From assembly GCA_963169045.1 (NCBI GenBank), contig CAUJDF010000029.1:124001-188000 (forward strand): DNA of 64,000 bases. The letters run 5' to 3'. Positions 42,565-50,637 of the stretch are shown here, piece by piece. Every line of letters begins with the position of its first letter. Position 1 is the first letter of the stretch. Position numbers and translations under genes: made by a program. Source of the DNA: Myxococcota bacterium (GTDB lineage Bacteria; Myxococcota_A; Bradymonadia; UBA7976; UBA1532). Under the pieces are notes generated by a model. It ran no database searches. It was not told where the DNA came from and saw nothing but the letters and a program-made list of their open reading frames with translations.

Positions 42565-43310
42565 CGGCGCTCCGGGAAGAACAAGGGCTTGCCTCCGAAC
42601 TGGTTGCGGCGGAAGTGGTCGAGCGGATCGGCGAGGCCGAGCGTCTCGCGGACGACGTACGGCTCGCCGAACGCGACGCCGATGCGGGCGCCGTAGAAGG
42701 CGTCGCGCGCCTCGAGCGAGGAGAGGGACAGCGCGGAGCCGACGAGCGTCGGCGGCGCGTCGGGACGCGCGGCGACCTGGCTGCCGTAGCAGCGCACGGC
42801 GGCCATCTTGCGCGCGTGCACGGCGCTGACGTCGACGACGAGGCTCGGCTCGGCGAGATGGCGCATCGGGTAGAACAGCGCCTGGCGCGGCGTGTGCGGC
42901 TCGCCGTCGCCGTACTTGCGCAGGCCGGCGAGGAAGAGCGCCCGCGTCACGAGGGCGCTCGCCGCCTCGTGGTCCGGGTGGCGCTCGTGCCAGTAGGGCG
43001 CGACGACGATCTCGGGGCGCAGGCGCCGCAGGGCGTCGACGACGAGGGCCGCCGCGCGGTCGTCGTCGGCGCGGAGTCCGGCGTCGGGCAGGCCGAGGTT
43101 CTCGCGGTGGACGAGGCCCAGCTCGCGGGAGGCGGCTTCGGTCTCGGCGGCGCGCGTCTCGGGCGTGCCCCGGCTCGCCATTTCGCCGCGCGTGAGGTCG
43201 ACGACGCCGACGCGGTGCCCGCGCTCGCCGCCGGCCGCGAGCAGGCCGCCGCAGAAGAGCTCGACGTCGTCGGGGTGCGGGCCGAAGGCCACGTAGTCGA
43301 GGTGTGTCAT
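42561..43310 (-). CDS. bshB: N-acetylglucosaminyl-malate deacetylase BshB (PIG-L family)
   Basis: 249-residue zinc deacetylase that removes acetate from GlcNAc-malate. Zinc ligands are in GPHPDDVELFCGG (His12, Asp15 region) and in HERHPDHEAAS. LTRGEMASRGTPETRAAE and RENLGLPDAG are BshB1-type segments. Length and lack of signal peptide fit a cytosolic enzyme. It lies 43 bp behind bshC and overlaps bshA by 4 bp. No clear Shine-Dalgarno sequence before the ATG. Confidence 0.92.
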   Translation of the reverse strand: MTHLDYVAFGPHPDDVELFCGGLLAAGGERGHRVGVVDLTRGEMASRGTPETRAAETEAASRELGLVHRENLGLPDAGLRADDDRAAALVVDALRRLRPEIVVAPYWHERHPDHEAASALVTRALFLAGLRKYGDGEPHTPRQALFYPMRHLAEPSLVVDVSAVHARKMAAVRCYGSQVAARPDAPPTLVGSALSLSSLEARDAFYGARIGVAFGEPYVVRETLGLADPLDHFRRNQFGGKPLFFPERR

Positions 43311-43353
43311 GACGGTCGTGCAACCTGCGCGCGCCCGCGAGGGATTCCGTGCC

Positions 43354-44961
43354 TCACGGACACAGGTCGCGCAGCGCGCCGTCGAAGGGGGCGCAGGCCT
43401 CGAGCACGAGACGCGCGAAGCCGCGCGTGCCCCAGCGCGCCGCGTAGTAGGGCAGGCCGTGGACGCGCTCCTGCGGGACGCCGTCCGGTGCGAGATACGC
43501 GCGCAGGCGGTCGAGGCGCTCCACCGTCACCTGGTCCCGCTGCGCGAGCGCGCGGGCGTACTTCGCGACGAGCTTCGCGACCTGGTCGCGGACCGACTCT
43601 TCGGTGCGCGCCGCCGTCTTCGCCAGGTTGGGGTCGAGGGCCGCCATCTGCCCGGAGAGACGAGCGAATTCGGGCGCGAGGGCGGCGACGAGGCGCGCCT
43701 CGGCCACGTCGGGCGGGTCGAAGCCTTCGTGGCGCGCGAGGCGCTGCAGAAGCGCGTCGCGCGGCGCGGCGAGGTCGTCGGGCGCGAGGCCGAGCCGGTC
43801 GAGCAGGGCGCGCGAGCGGTCGTCGACGACGCGGAAGCGGGCGCGCGGGACGACGAGCGGCATCGGCAGGCCGAAGTGCGCGTACACACGCGGGAGCTGC
43901 GCCCAATACGCGATCTCGCCCGGCCCGCCGACGTAGGCCGCCGTCGGCAGCCACGTGTCCTGCAGCAGCGGGCGCAGCAGCGCCGAGGTCGTGAAGCGCG
44001 CCGGATCGCGCTCGAGCCAGCCGCGCAGCTCGGCGTGGGTGACGTGCAGGCCGGCGACCGTGAAACCGTCGGGCGCGGGGTCGAGGCGGTAGCGCGCGCC
44101 CGTTCGGGGGAGGCTCGCCGCCGCAGAGTCTGCGGCTGCGCCCGTGGCTTCGCCGCCGTCGGGCGCGAAGAAGCAGAGCGGCGAGCCCGGGCGCACGTGC
44201 ACCTGCTCGCCGAAGCCGGCGCCGGCGAGCGCCGCGCCCTGGTCCTGCAGCGCGCCGGCGATGGCGGCGGCCTCGTCGATCGCGCGGCGGTGCACGGGGG
44301 CGGCGAGCGCCGGCATCGTGCGCGGGTCGACGATCAGCAGCTCGGGAAAGACCGCGACGAGCAGCCTCGCGAAGGCGTCCGCGAGCGTCGCGCCCGGCGC
44401 GTAGGCGCGCTCGAGCAGGCCGAGGTGCTCGGCGGCGTGCGGCTGGGCGCCGAGCTCGGCGCGCAGGGCGGTCAGCGCCGCCGTTGCGTCGACGCGCACC
44501 TCGGAGACCGGCACGCGCGAGTCGGCGGGCAGGCCGAGGCCGACGCGCAGGAGCCCGCCCGTGCCGCGCGGCACGAACGTGTGGTCGATCTCGGGCAGGT
44601 CGTGGTCCTCGGTCTGCATCCAGAAGACCGGCACGCACGCGCGCCCCGTCTCCGCCTCGAGCGCGCGCGCGGCGGCGATGGCGGCGGCGGCCTTGTAGAG
44701 CGTGAAGAGCGGACCGAGGAAGAGGCCCATCTGCTGGCCCGTCACCGCCGCGACGGTGCCCGGACGCGCGAGGCGCTCGAGCAGGTGCGGCGCGTGCGCG
44801 TTGCGCGCGACGAGCGCGTCGATCAGCGCCGGCGCGACCGGGCGCGCGGCCGCTTCGACCGCGGCACGGCGCGCCGCCGGGTCGCGGAAGCGGTCGGGGA
44901 GGAGGGCCAGGGCGCGCGGCTCCCGGGCGAGCCACGCCGGCGTGAAGGCGGAGGACGACAT
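43354..44961 (-). CDS. bshC: Bacillithiol synthase BshC (cysteine-adding)
   Basis: 535 residues, the normal length. It adds cysteine to glucosaminyl-malate to finish bacillithiol. Diagnostic blocks are TGQQMGLFLGPLFTLYKAAAAI near residues 70-90, VPVFWMQTEDHDLPEIDH near 110, and PGEIAYWAQLPRVYAHFGLPMP near 350, then a coiled-coil-like helical stretch and ERVHGLPYYAARWG at the end. The protein is cytosolic. No Shine-Dalgarno sequence; TGGTATCAGT lies 14 nt before the ATG, so the operon transcript may be leaderless. Divergent from the MopE-like lipoprotein gene by 90 bp. Confidence 0.94.
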   Translation of the reverse strand: MSSSAFTPAWLAREPRALALLPDRFRDPAARRAAVEAAARPVAPALIDALVARNAHAPHLLERLARPGTVAAVTGQQMGLFLGPLFTLYKAAAAIAAARALEAETGRACVPVFWMQTEDHDLPEIDHTFVPRGTGGLLRVGLGLPADSRVPVSEVRVDATAALTALRAELGAQPHAAEHLGLLERAYAPGATLADAFARLLVAVFPELLIVDPRTMPALAAPVHRRAIDEAAAIAGALQDQGAALAGAGFGEQVHVRPGSPLCFFAPDGGEATGAAADSAAASLPRTGARYRLDPAPDGFTVAGLHVTHAELRGWLERDPARFTTSALLRPLLQDTWLPTAAYVGGPGEIAYWAQLPRVYAHFGLPMPLVVPRARFRVVDDRSRALLDRLGLAPDDLAAPRDALLQRLARHEGFDPPDVAEARLVAALAPEFARLSGQMAALDPNLAKTAARTEESVRDQVAKLVAKYARALAQRDQVTVERLDRLRAYLAPDGVPQERVHGLPYYAARWGTRGFARLVLEACAPFDGALRDLCP

Positions 44962-45051
44962 GGGGCGTACTGATACCACGCGGGCGGACGCGGCGCGCCG
45001 TGGTGAACGCGGACGTGACCCATTCGCGCCGGGTGGGTTAGCCTCCGCCGC

Positions 45052-46878
45052 ATGGCACGAGGTGGGTGGGTTCGCGCGTCGGCGCTCCTCGCGGCGCTCT
45101 CCGGGTGCACCGTGGATGTCGCCGACCAGTGCGGCGGCGCCGGCGATTGCGCCGCGGGCGAGGTCTGCGAAAGAGGGACGTGCGTCGCCGGGGCCGACGC
45201 CGCGGCGCGCGACGGCGCGACGGATCGGGACGTCGCCCCGGCCGACGCGGCGCCCCCGCGCGACGCGGCGCCGCCGGCCGACGCGGCAGCGCCGGCGGAT
45301 GCCACGCCTCCCGCCGACGGCGCGGTCCCCGACGCCTCGGTCCCCGACGCCTCGGTCCCCGACGGCGCGGTCCCCGACGCGATCGCTCCGTGCTCGAGCC
45401 CTGAAGTCTGCAACGGCGTCGACGACGACTGCGACGGTCCGATCGACGAGGGCGTCCAGCGCACGTTCCACCGCGACCTCGACCAGGACGGCTTCGGCGA
45501 TCCCATGTTGTTCATGGCCGGCTGCGAGGCGCCCGACGGCTGGATCGTCAACAGCCGCGACTGCGATGACCGCAACGCCGCCGTCTTTCCCGGCGCGCCG
45601 GAGATCTGTGACGGCCGCGACCAGAGCTGCGACGGCAACCCCGACGAGGGCGCCGACGCCCAGTGCGCGCGGCCGAACGCGGCCGGCCTCTGCGTCGGGC
45701 GCTGCACGTACGAGTGTCAGGCGGGCTTCATCGACGACAACCTCGCGGGCGACGACGGCTGCGAGCGCGGCTGCGGCCCGCCGGCGCCCGGCGTCGTCGT
45801 CAGCGACCTGCCGGCGCCGGCCGCCGGCGGCCACCCCTCGGTCGCGGTCGCCGAGGACGGGCGCTGGGCCGTCGCCCGGGCCGGCCCCGACGACGGCGAG
45901 AACGTGAGCAACCTGCGCCTGTATACCGACGGGGCGATGCAGCACATCGGCGCGGACGACGGCGACTACGCCGATCCGGTCGTCGTGGCGACGCCCGTCG
46001 GCTGGATGGTCGCCGCGCGGCGCACGGACGAGGTGGACGACGCGCCCGCCGGCCTGGAGGTGATGCTCGTCGCCGGCGAGGACGGGGTGCAGGTGGCCGC
46101 CGAGCGTGGGCTCGCCGTGACGCTGCTCGACGCGGCCACGCGGCGCGACGGCGACGTCAACCACCTCTTCGTCGCCTTCGAGCACGAGAGCGGCAACGGC
46201 GCCCGCAGCCTCGGCTGGCTCGAGTACTTCGTGAACGACCACTTCCGGGAGCTGCGCCCGCTCCTCCCCGCGCGCGTGCTGCCGCCGCCGTCGGGCTTCC
46301 ACGTCGACTCGCGCCCTGCCCTGATCGCGCGTGCCGACGGCTTCGGCATCGTGTCGTTGTTCTCGGGCAACGAGGGCGTCCAGGTGCTCTATCAGGCGCT
46401 GGACGCGCAGGGCAGGTCGGCGGGGACGGCGACCTGGACGCCCTTCCAGGCGCCGGCGGCGCGCCTGGCCGCCGCCTGGCGCCCGGGGACGCGGGACGCG
46501 GCGGTGATGGTGCCGCGGCAGAACGGCGCGGCGCTCGACTTCGTACCGCTGGCCCTCGGCGCGCCGGCCTTCGGGCAGGCGAACACCATCGACGACGTCC
46601 CGATCGACGAGTTCCGCGAGCCGTCGATCGCGCCGACGCGCGATGGCTTCCTGGCGACGTACTCGCGCCGGGAGGGGGCCGCGCCGCGGCGGTCGGCGGG
46701 CGCCCTGGCGCGGCCGGCGGCGCTGCTCGCGCAAGAGGTGCGGGTCTTGCCGGCCGTGCCGACGGAGGCCACGCGGATGGACGTCGCCGGCGCCGGCGGG
46801 GTGGTGCGCGCCGTGTGGTACGAGCCGGCGCCGCGCGGCGGTTTCGACGTGCGGACGGCCGAGCTGCCCTGCAACTGA
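45052..46878 (+). CDS. Lipoprotein with MopE-like metal-binding motifs
   Basis: 608 residues. Lipobox LAALSGC gives Cys19. A short Cys motif (CGGAGDCAAGEVCERGTC) precedes an Asp/Ala/Pro linker (to about residue 118) built on DNA repeats. Residues about 120-205 carry MopE-like units: CNGVDDDCDGPIDEG, DLDQDGFGDP, DCDDRNAAVFPGAPEICDG and CDGNPDEG, which suggest metal (calcium or copper) binding. The ~370-residue C-terminal part looks like a beta-propeller or similar all-beta fold without catalytic motif. Probably surface exposed. TAGCCT lies 13 nt before the ATG, with GTGACC 18 bp further up; no Shine-Dalgarno sequence. Confidence 0.85.
   Translation: MARGGWVRASALLAALSGCTVDVADQCGGAGDCAAGEVCERGTCVAGADAAARDGATDRDVAPADAAPPRDAAPPADAAAPADATPPADGAVPDASVPDASVPDGAVPDAIAPCSSPEVCNGVDDDCDGPIDEGVQRTFHRDLDQDGFGDPMLFMAGCEAPDGWIVNSRDCDDRNAAVFPGAPEICDGRDQSCDGNPDEGADAQCARPNAAGLCVGRCTYECQAGFIDDNLAGDDGCERGCGPPAPGVVVSDLPAPAAGGHPSVAVAEDGRWAVARAGPDDGENVSNLRLYTDGAMQHIGADDGDYADPVVVATPVGWMVAARRTDEVDDAPAGLEVMLVAGEDGVQVAAERGLAVTLLDAATRRDGDVNHLFVAFEHESGNGARSLGWLEYFVNDHFRELRPLLPARVLPPPSGFHVDSRPALIARADGFGIVSLFSGNEGVQVLYQALDAQGRSAGTATWTPFQAPAARLAAAWRPGTRDAAVMVPRQNGAALDFVPLALGAPAFGQANTIDDVPIDEFREPSIAPTRDGFLATYSRREGAAPRRSAGALARPAALLAQEVRVLPAVPTEATRMDVAGAGGVVRAVWYEPAPRGGFDVRTAELPCN
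45316..45375 (+). repeat. Four 15-bp tandem repeats in the lipoprotein linker
   Basis: Four units, alternating GACGGCGCGGTCCCC and GACGCCTCGGTCCCC (pattern A-B-B-A), encode Asp-Gly/Ala-Ala/Ser-Val-Pro pentapeptides. Confidence 0.9.
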
Positions 46879-46917
46879 CGCCCTCGCCGAAACGCGCGCC
46901 TTCCCCGCGCGGGACGC

Positions 46918-46947
46918 TTGCGGCGCGCCGCGCGTCTGGCGCAACGT
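46918..46947 (+). promoter_or_regulatory. Possible promoter giving a leaderless M23 lipoprotein transcript
   Basis: TTGCGG (46918-46923), 18-bp spacer, CAACGT (46942-46947), with the ATG 13 nt behind the first base of the -10. Weak as a single match, but the spacing recurs at other genes here. Confidence 0.35.
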
Positions 46948-46954
46948 CGAGGTC

Positions 46955-48016
46955 ATGCGTGCCTCGCTCGTGCTCGTCATCGCGATCGCGCTCGCCGGTT
47001 GCGGCGACGCCACGCTCGCCTCCGGCGACGGTCCAGACCGGGCGGCCGACGCGGCGACGCTCGACGTCGGCACGCCCGACCCCGACGCCTCGCCGCCCGA
47101 CACGGCGGCGCCCGACCCCGACGCGGACGCCTCCCCGCCCGATCCGGACGTCTCGCCGCCCGATCCGGACGCGTCGCCGCCCGATCCGGACGCCGCCGCG
47201 CCGGACGCGACCCCGCCCGAGCCCGCGCCCCCCGATCCTGCGCCGCCCGAGCCCGCCCCGCCCGCCGACGACTGCCCGCGCGTCCGCGTGAGCGGCACCG
47301 GCGACGACGGCCTGAACGTGCGCCCCGATCCGTCGACGGCCCGACCGCCCGTCGGCCACCTCGCCGAGGGCGCCGTCGCCGCGGTCACCGGCGTGGTCGA
47401 GGGCGAGGCGATCCGCGGCGACACGACGTGGTTCGCGATCGAGCGCGGGGACCTCGCCGGCTTCGTCAGCGGCGTCTTCGTCGCCTGCCTGCCCCCGGGC
47501 GGCCCGGACGACGACGAGTTCCTGCTGCCCCTCGCGTGCGGCAGTCGCGTCCGCATCAGCCAGGGCAACGACGGCGCCTACAGCCACAACGGCCGCTCGC
47601 GCTTCGCCTTCGACTTCTCGATCGGCCTCGACACGCCGCTGCTCGCCATGCGCGCCGGCCGCGTCGCCTACCGGCGCGGCGACGTGCGCCCCGGCGACCG
47701 CTGCTACTCCGGTGGCGGCCCCGATTGCGCCGCCGAGGTGAACTACGTCGTCGTCGAGCACGCCGACGGCACGCAGACGCAGTACGCGCACATGAACCGC
47801 GTCGACGTCGATCGCGACGAGCGCGTCGAGCGCGGCCAGCACCTCGGCCTCTCCGGCGGGACGGGCTACTCCACCGGACCGCACGCCCACGTCGCCCGCC
47901 AGCGCCCGTGCGGCGGCCCGTTCTGCGAGAGCATTCCGCTGAGCTTCGCCGACGTTCCCGGCGACGGCGTCCCCGCCACCGGCGACGTGGTGGTCTCCGC
48001 CAACGGCTGCCCCTGA
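46955..48016 (+). CDS. Lipoprotein with SH3b and M23 (LytM) peptidase domains
   Basis: 353 residues. Lipobox IALAGC gives Cys16. A Pro/Asp linker to about residue 108 includes 7-residue repeats. Residues about 110-180 form a bacterial SH3 domain (DDGLNVRPDPSTARPPVGHL, then FVSGVFVACL). From about 190 an M23/LytM zinc peptidase follows: His211 and Asp220 in HNGRSRFAFDF, YAHM, and His310/His312 in GPHAHVARQR. The metal set looks complete, so a cell-wall hydrolase anchored to a membrane is likely. The start has no properly spaced ribosome site (GAGG is only 2 nt away). Confidence 0.9.
   Translation: MRASLVLVIAIALAGCGDATLASGDGPDRAADAATLDVGTPDPDASPPDTAAPDPDADASPPDPDVSPPDPDASPPDPDAAAPDATPPEPAPPDPAPPEPAPPADDCPRVRVSGTGDDGLNVRPDPSTARPPVGHLAEGAVAAVTGVVEGEAIRGDTTWFAIERGDLAGFVSGVFVACLPPGGPDDDEFLLPLACGSRVRISQGNDGAYSHNGRSRFAFDFSIGLDTPLLAMRAGRVAYRRGDVRPGDRCYSGGGPDCAAEVNYVVVEHADGTQTQYAHMNRVDVDRDERVERGQHLGLSGGTGYSTGPHAHVARQRPCGGPFCESIPLSFADVPGDGVPATGDVVVSANGCP
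47131..47193 (+). repeat. Three 21-bp tandem repeats in the M23 lipoprotein linker
   Basis: Units with core CCGCCCGATCCGGACG repeat every 21 bp, encoding Ser-Pro-Pro-Asp-Pro-Asp-Ala/Val heptapeptides. Confidence 0.85.
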
Positions 48017-48049
48017 TCGATCTGGACGTGTCTGGTATGGTCCGCGCCC

Positions 48050-50506
48050 ATGCGGAACCACCTCGCGATCCTGGCCATGTCGCTGGCCGCCGTCTTCTCG
48101 AGTCCCGTCCTCGCGCAGCCGCACGCCGGCGAGATCGCCGCGGGCATCCGCCGCCTCGGCACCGTCGGCAGCGTGCTCTACGTCGCCGCCCACCCCGACG
48201 ACGAGAACACACGTTTCCTGGCGTGGCTCGTGGGCGACCGCGGCCTGCGGGCCGGCTATCTGTCGCTGACGCGCGGCGACGGCGGGCAGAACCTGATCGG
48301 CACCGAGCAGGACGAGCTGCTCGGGCTCATCCGCACGCAGGAGCTGCTGGCGGCGCGCCGCATCGACGGCGCCGAACAGCTGTTCACGCGGGCGCGCGAC
48401 TTCGGCTACTCGAAGAGCGCCGAAGAGACGCTGAAGATCTGGGGTCGTGAACAGGTCCTCGGCGACGTGGTGCTCGCCATCCGGCGGTTCCGCCCCGACG
48501 TGATCGTGACCCGCTTCACGCCCGATCCGCCGAACCATGGCCACCACACGGCCTCGGCGGTCCTCGCCGAGGAGGCCTTCCGCCTCGCCGCCGATCCGAA
48601 GGCCTACCCCGAGCATGGGTTGCCGCCGTGGCAGGCCGACCGCCTGCTCCACAACGTCTCGACGTGGCGGCTGCCGAAGGACGCGGACATGTCCGCCTAC
48701 CTGAAGCAGGACGTGGGCAGCTACGACCCGCTGCGCGGCCGGTCGTGGGGCGAGGTGTCCGCCGAGAGCCGCAGCCAGCACAAGAGCCAGGGCTTCGGCG
48801 CGGCCGTCGACCGCGGTCCGCTGCTCGAGTACTTCGCGCCCGTCGCCGGCACGAAGCCGAAGAGCGCGCCGCTCGAGGGCCTCGATTTCGGCTGGACGCG
48901 CTTCGGCGCGGGTCACGTCGCGGCGGCCGTCGCCGAGGCCGAGAAGACCTACGACGCGCGCGCCCCGCACGCGAGCCTGCCGGCGCTGCTGAAGGTCCGC
49001 GCGGCAGTCGCGGCCCTGCCCGACGGAAATCCGTGGAAACACGTGAAGTTGCGCGAGGTCGACCGCCTGGTCGCCGCCTGCGCCGGGCTGTTCGCCGACG
49101 TGCGCGCCGCCCAGCCCGACGGCGTGCCCGGCGGCGAGGTTGCGCTCGCGCTGACCGCCATCGCCCGCTCGCCGGCGTCCATCCGGCTGGTGGAGGTCGC
49201 GCTGCCCGGCGGCGCGAAGCTCGAGGGCGCGGCCCTCACGACGAACACGCCCTGGATGGCGGAACAGAAGGTGACGCTGCCGGGGGACGCGCCCATCTCG
49301 ACGCCGTACTGGCTGCGAGAGCCGGCCGACGGCGGCCTGTACCACGTGTCGGATCGGGCGCTCGTCGGCCGCCCCGAGGGCGATCCGGCGCTGTCCGTGA
49401 CGTTCACCTTCGCGATCGGAGGCCAGCACATCGCCGTGACGCGCCCGGTGACGTTCGTGTGGGTCGACCCGGTGCGCGGCGAGCTGTCGCGGCTCTTCGA
49501 GGTGGCGCCGGCGGTCTCGGCGACGCTCGACCGCGAGGTCTTCATGTTCCCGAACGGCCGCCCGCAGGCGGTGTCGGTGACGCTCGCCGCCGGCAAGCCG
49601 GTGACGGGCACCGCGCGCCTCGAGCTGCCCGCCGGCTGGAAGAGCGCGCCGGCGTCGATGTCCTTCGCGCTCGACGCCCGCGGCGCCGAGCGCACGGTGA
49701 CGTTCACCGTCACGCCGACCGCGAACGCGTCGCGCGCGACCGTCCGCGCGGTGGTCGACGTCGAGGGCCGCAGCGAGTCGTGGCGCGTACGCACGGTGAG
49801 CTACGACCACATCCCGCCGCAGACCGTGCGGCAGCCCTCGACGGCGGCCCTCGTCCCCGTGGCGCTCGAGTCGCGCGTGCGCCGCATCGCCTACATCCCC
49901 GGCCCCGGGGACAAGGTGGCCGAGAGCCTCGCCGCCGTCGGCTACGACGTCACGATCCTGCCCGACGAGCGTCTCGCCGCCGAGAAGCTGGACCGCTTCG
50001 AGGCCATCGTGGTCGGCATCCGCGCGTTCAACGCCAACCCGCGCCTCACCGTCCACCGCGAGCGCCTGATGCAGTACGTGGAGCGCGGCGGCCGCCTGGT
50101 CGTGCAGTACAACACCAACAGCCGCGTCGGCCCGCTGGCGGTGCAGGTGGGCCCGTACCCGCTCGAGATCGGGCGCGAGCGCGTCACCGACGAGACGGCC
50201 GCCATCCGGCCCGTCGATCCGAAGGAGCCGCTGCTGAACGGTCCGAACCGGCTCGGCGTTGCCGACTTCGAGGGCTGGGTGCAGGAGCGCGGCCTCTACT
50301 TCGCGACGAAGTGGGACGAGAAGTACCGCCCGGTCTTCGCGATGGGCGACCCCGGCGAGAAGCCGCTCGAGGGGTCCACGCTCGTCGCGCGGCACGGCAA
50401 GGGCACCTTCGTCTACACGGGCCTCGCGTTCTTCCGGCAGCTGCCGGCCGGCGTGCCCGGCGCGTACCGTCTCATGGCCAACCTGCTGAACCTGAAGGCG
50501 AAATGA
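48050..50506 (+). CDS. Exported PIG-L family deacetylase with C-terminal GATase-like domain
   Basis: 818 residues with a signal peptide (MRNHLAILAMSLAAVFSSPVLAQ). Residues about 40-250 are a PIG-L/LmbE deacetylase: AAHPDDENTRF, LTRGDGGQNLIGTEQ and the second metal site in NHGHHTAS. The middle (about 350-590) is beta-rich. The C-terminal ~200 residues (YIPGPGDKVAESLAAVGYDVTIL, VVGIRAFN, YVERGGRLVVQYN) resemble a class I amidotransferase-like or ThuA-like fold. It probably deacetylates an amino sugar outside the inner membrane. TGGTATGGT lies 14 nt before the ATG with no Shine-Dalgarno sequence. The stop overlaps the small membrane protein start by 4 bp. Confidence 0.88.
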   Translation: MRNHLAILAMSLAAVFSSPVLAQPHAGEIAAGIRRLGTVGSVLYVAAHPDDENTRFLAWLVGDRGLRAGYLSLTRGDGGQNLIGTEQDELLGLIRTQELLAARRIDGAEQLFTRARDFGYSKSAEETLKIWGREQVLGDVVLAIRRFRPDVIVTRFTPDPPNHGHHTASAVLAEEAFRLAADPKAYPEHGLPPWQADRLLHNVSTWRLPKDADMSAYLKQDVGSYDPLRGRSWGEVSAESRSQHKSQGFGAAVDRGPLLEYFAPVAGTKPKSAPLEGLDFGWTRFGAGHVAAAVAEAEKTYDARAPHASLPALLKVRAAVAALPDGNPWKHVKLREVDRLVAACAGLFADVRAAQPDGVPGGEVALALTAIARSPASIRLVEVALPGGAKLEGAALTTNTPWMAEQKVTLPGDAPISTPYWLREPADGGLYHVSDRALVGRPEGDPALSVTFTFAIGGQHIAVTRPVTFVWVDPVRGELSRLFEVAPAVSATLDREVFMFPNGRPQAVSVTLAAGKPVTGTARLELPAGWKSAPASMSFALDARGAERTVTFTVTPTANASRATVRAVVDVEGRSESWRVRTVSYDHIPPQTVRQPSTAALVPVALESRVRRIAYIPGPGDKVAESLAAVGYDVTILPDERLAAEKLDRFEAIVVGIRAFNANPRLTVHRERLMQYVERGGRLVVQYNTNSRVGPLAVQVGPYPLEIGRERVTDETAAIRPVDPKEPLLNGPNRLGVADFEGWVQERGLYFATKWDEKYRPVFAMGDPGEKPLEGSTLVARHGKGTFVYTGLAFFRQLPAGVPGAYRLMANLLNLKAK

Positions 50507-50637
50507 GCGAAGAGCGGCCGGAGCTCGACGCGCGCCCGCCGCTGCTCGGGCGTTGGCGGAACATCTACCTCGCGGTGGTGGGGGTCCTGGTCCTCCAGCT
50601 CGTGATCTACACCGTGCTCACGAAGGTCTATTCGTGA
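50503..50637 (+). CDS. 44-residue single-helix membrane protein
   Basis: MSEERPELDARPPLLGRW is followed by one hydrophobic helix (IYLAVVGVLVLQLVIYTVL) and a 4-residue tail. It overlaps the PIG-L stop and the symporter start by 4 bp each, so its place between two coupled genes argues that it is translated. It may be a small accessory subunit of the symporter, or act with the exported deacetylase (inference). Confidence 0.75.
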   Translation: MSEERPELDARPPLLGRWRNIYLAVVGVLVLQLVIYTVLTKVYS

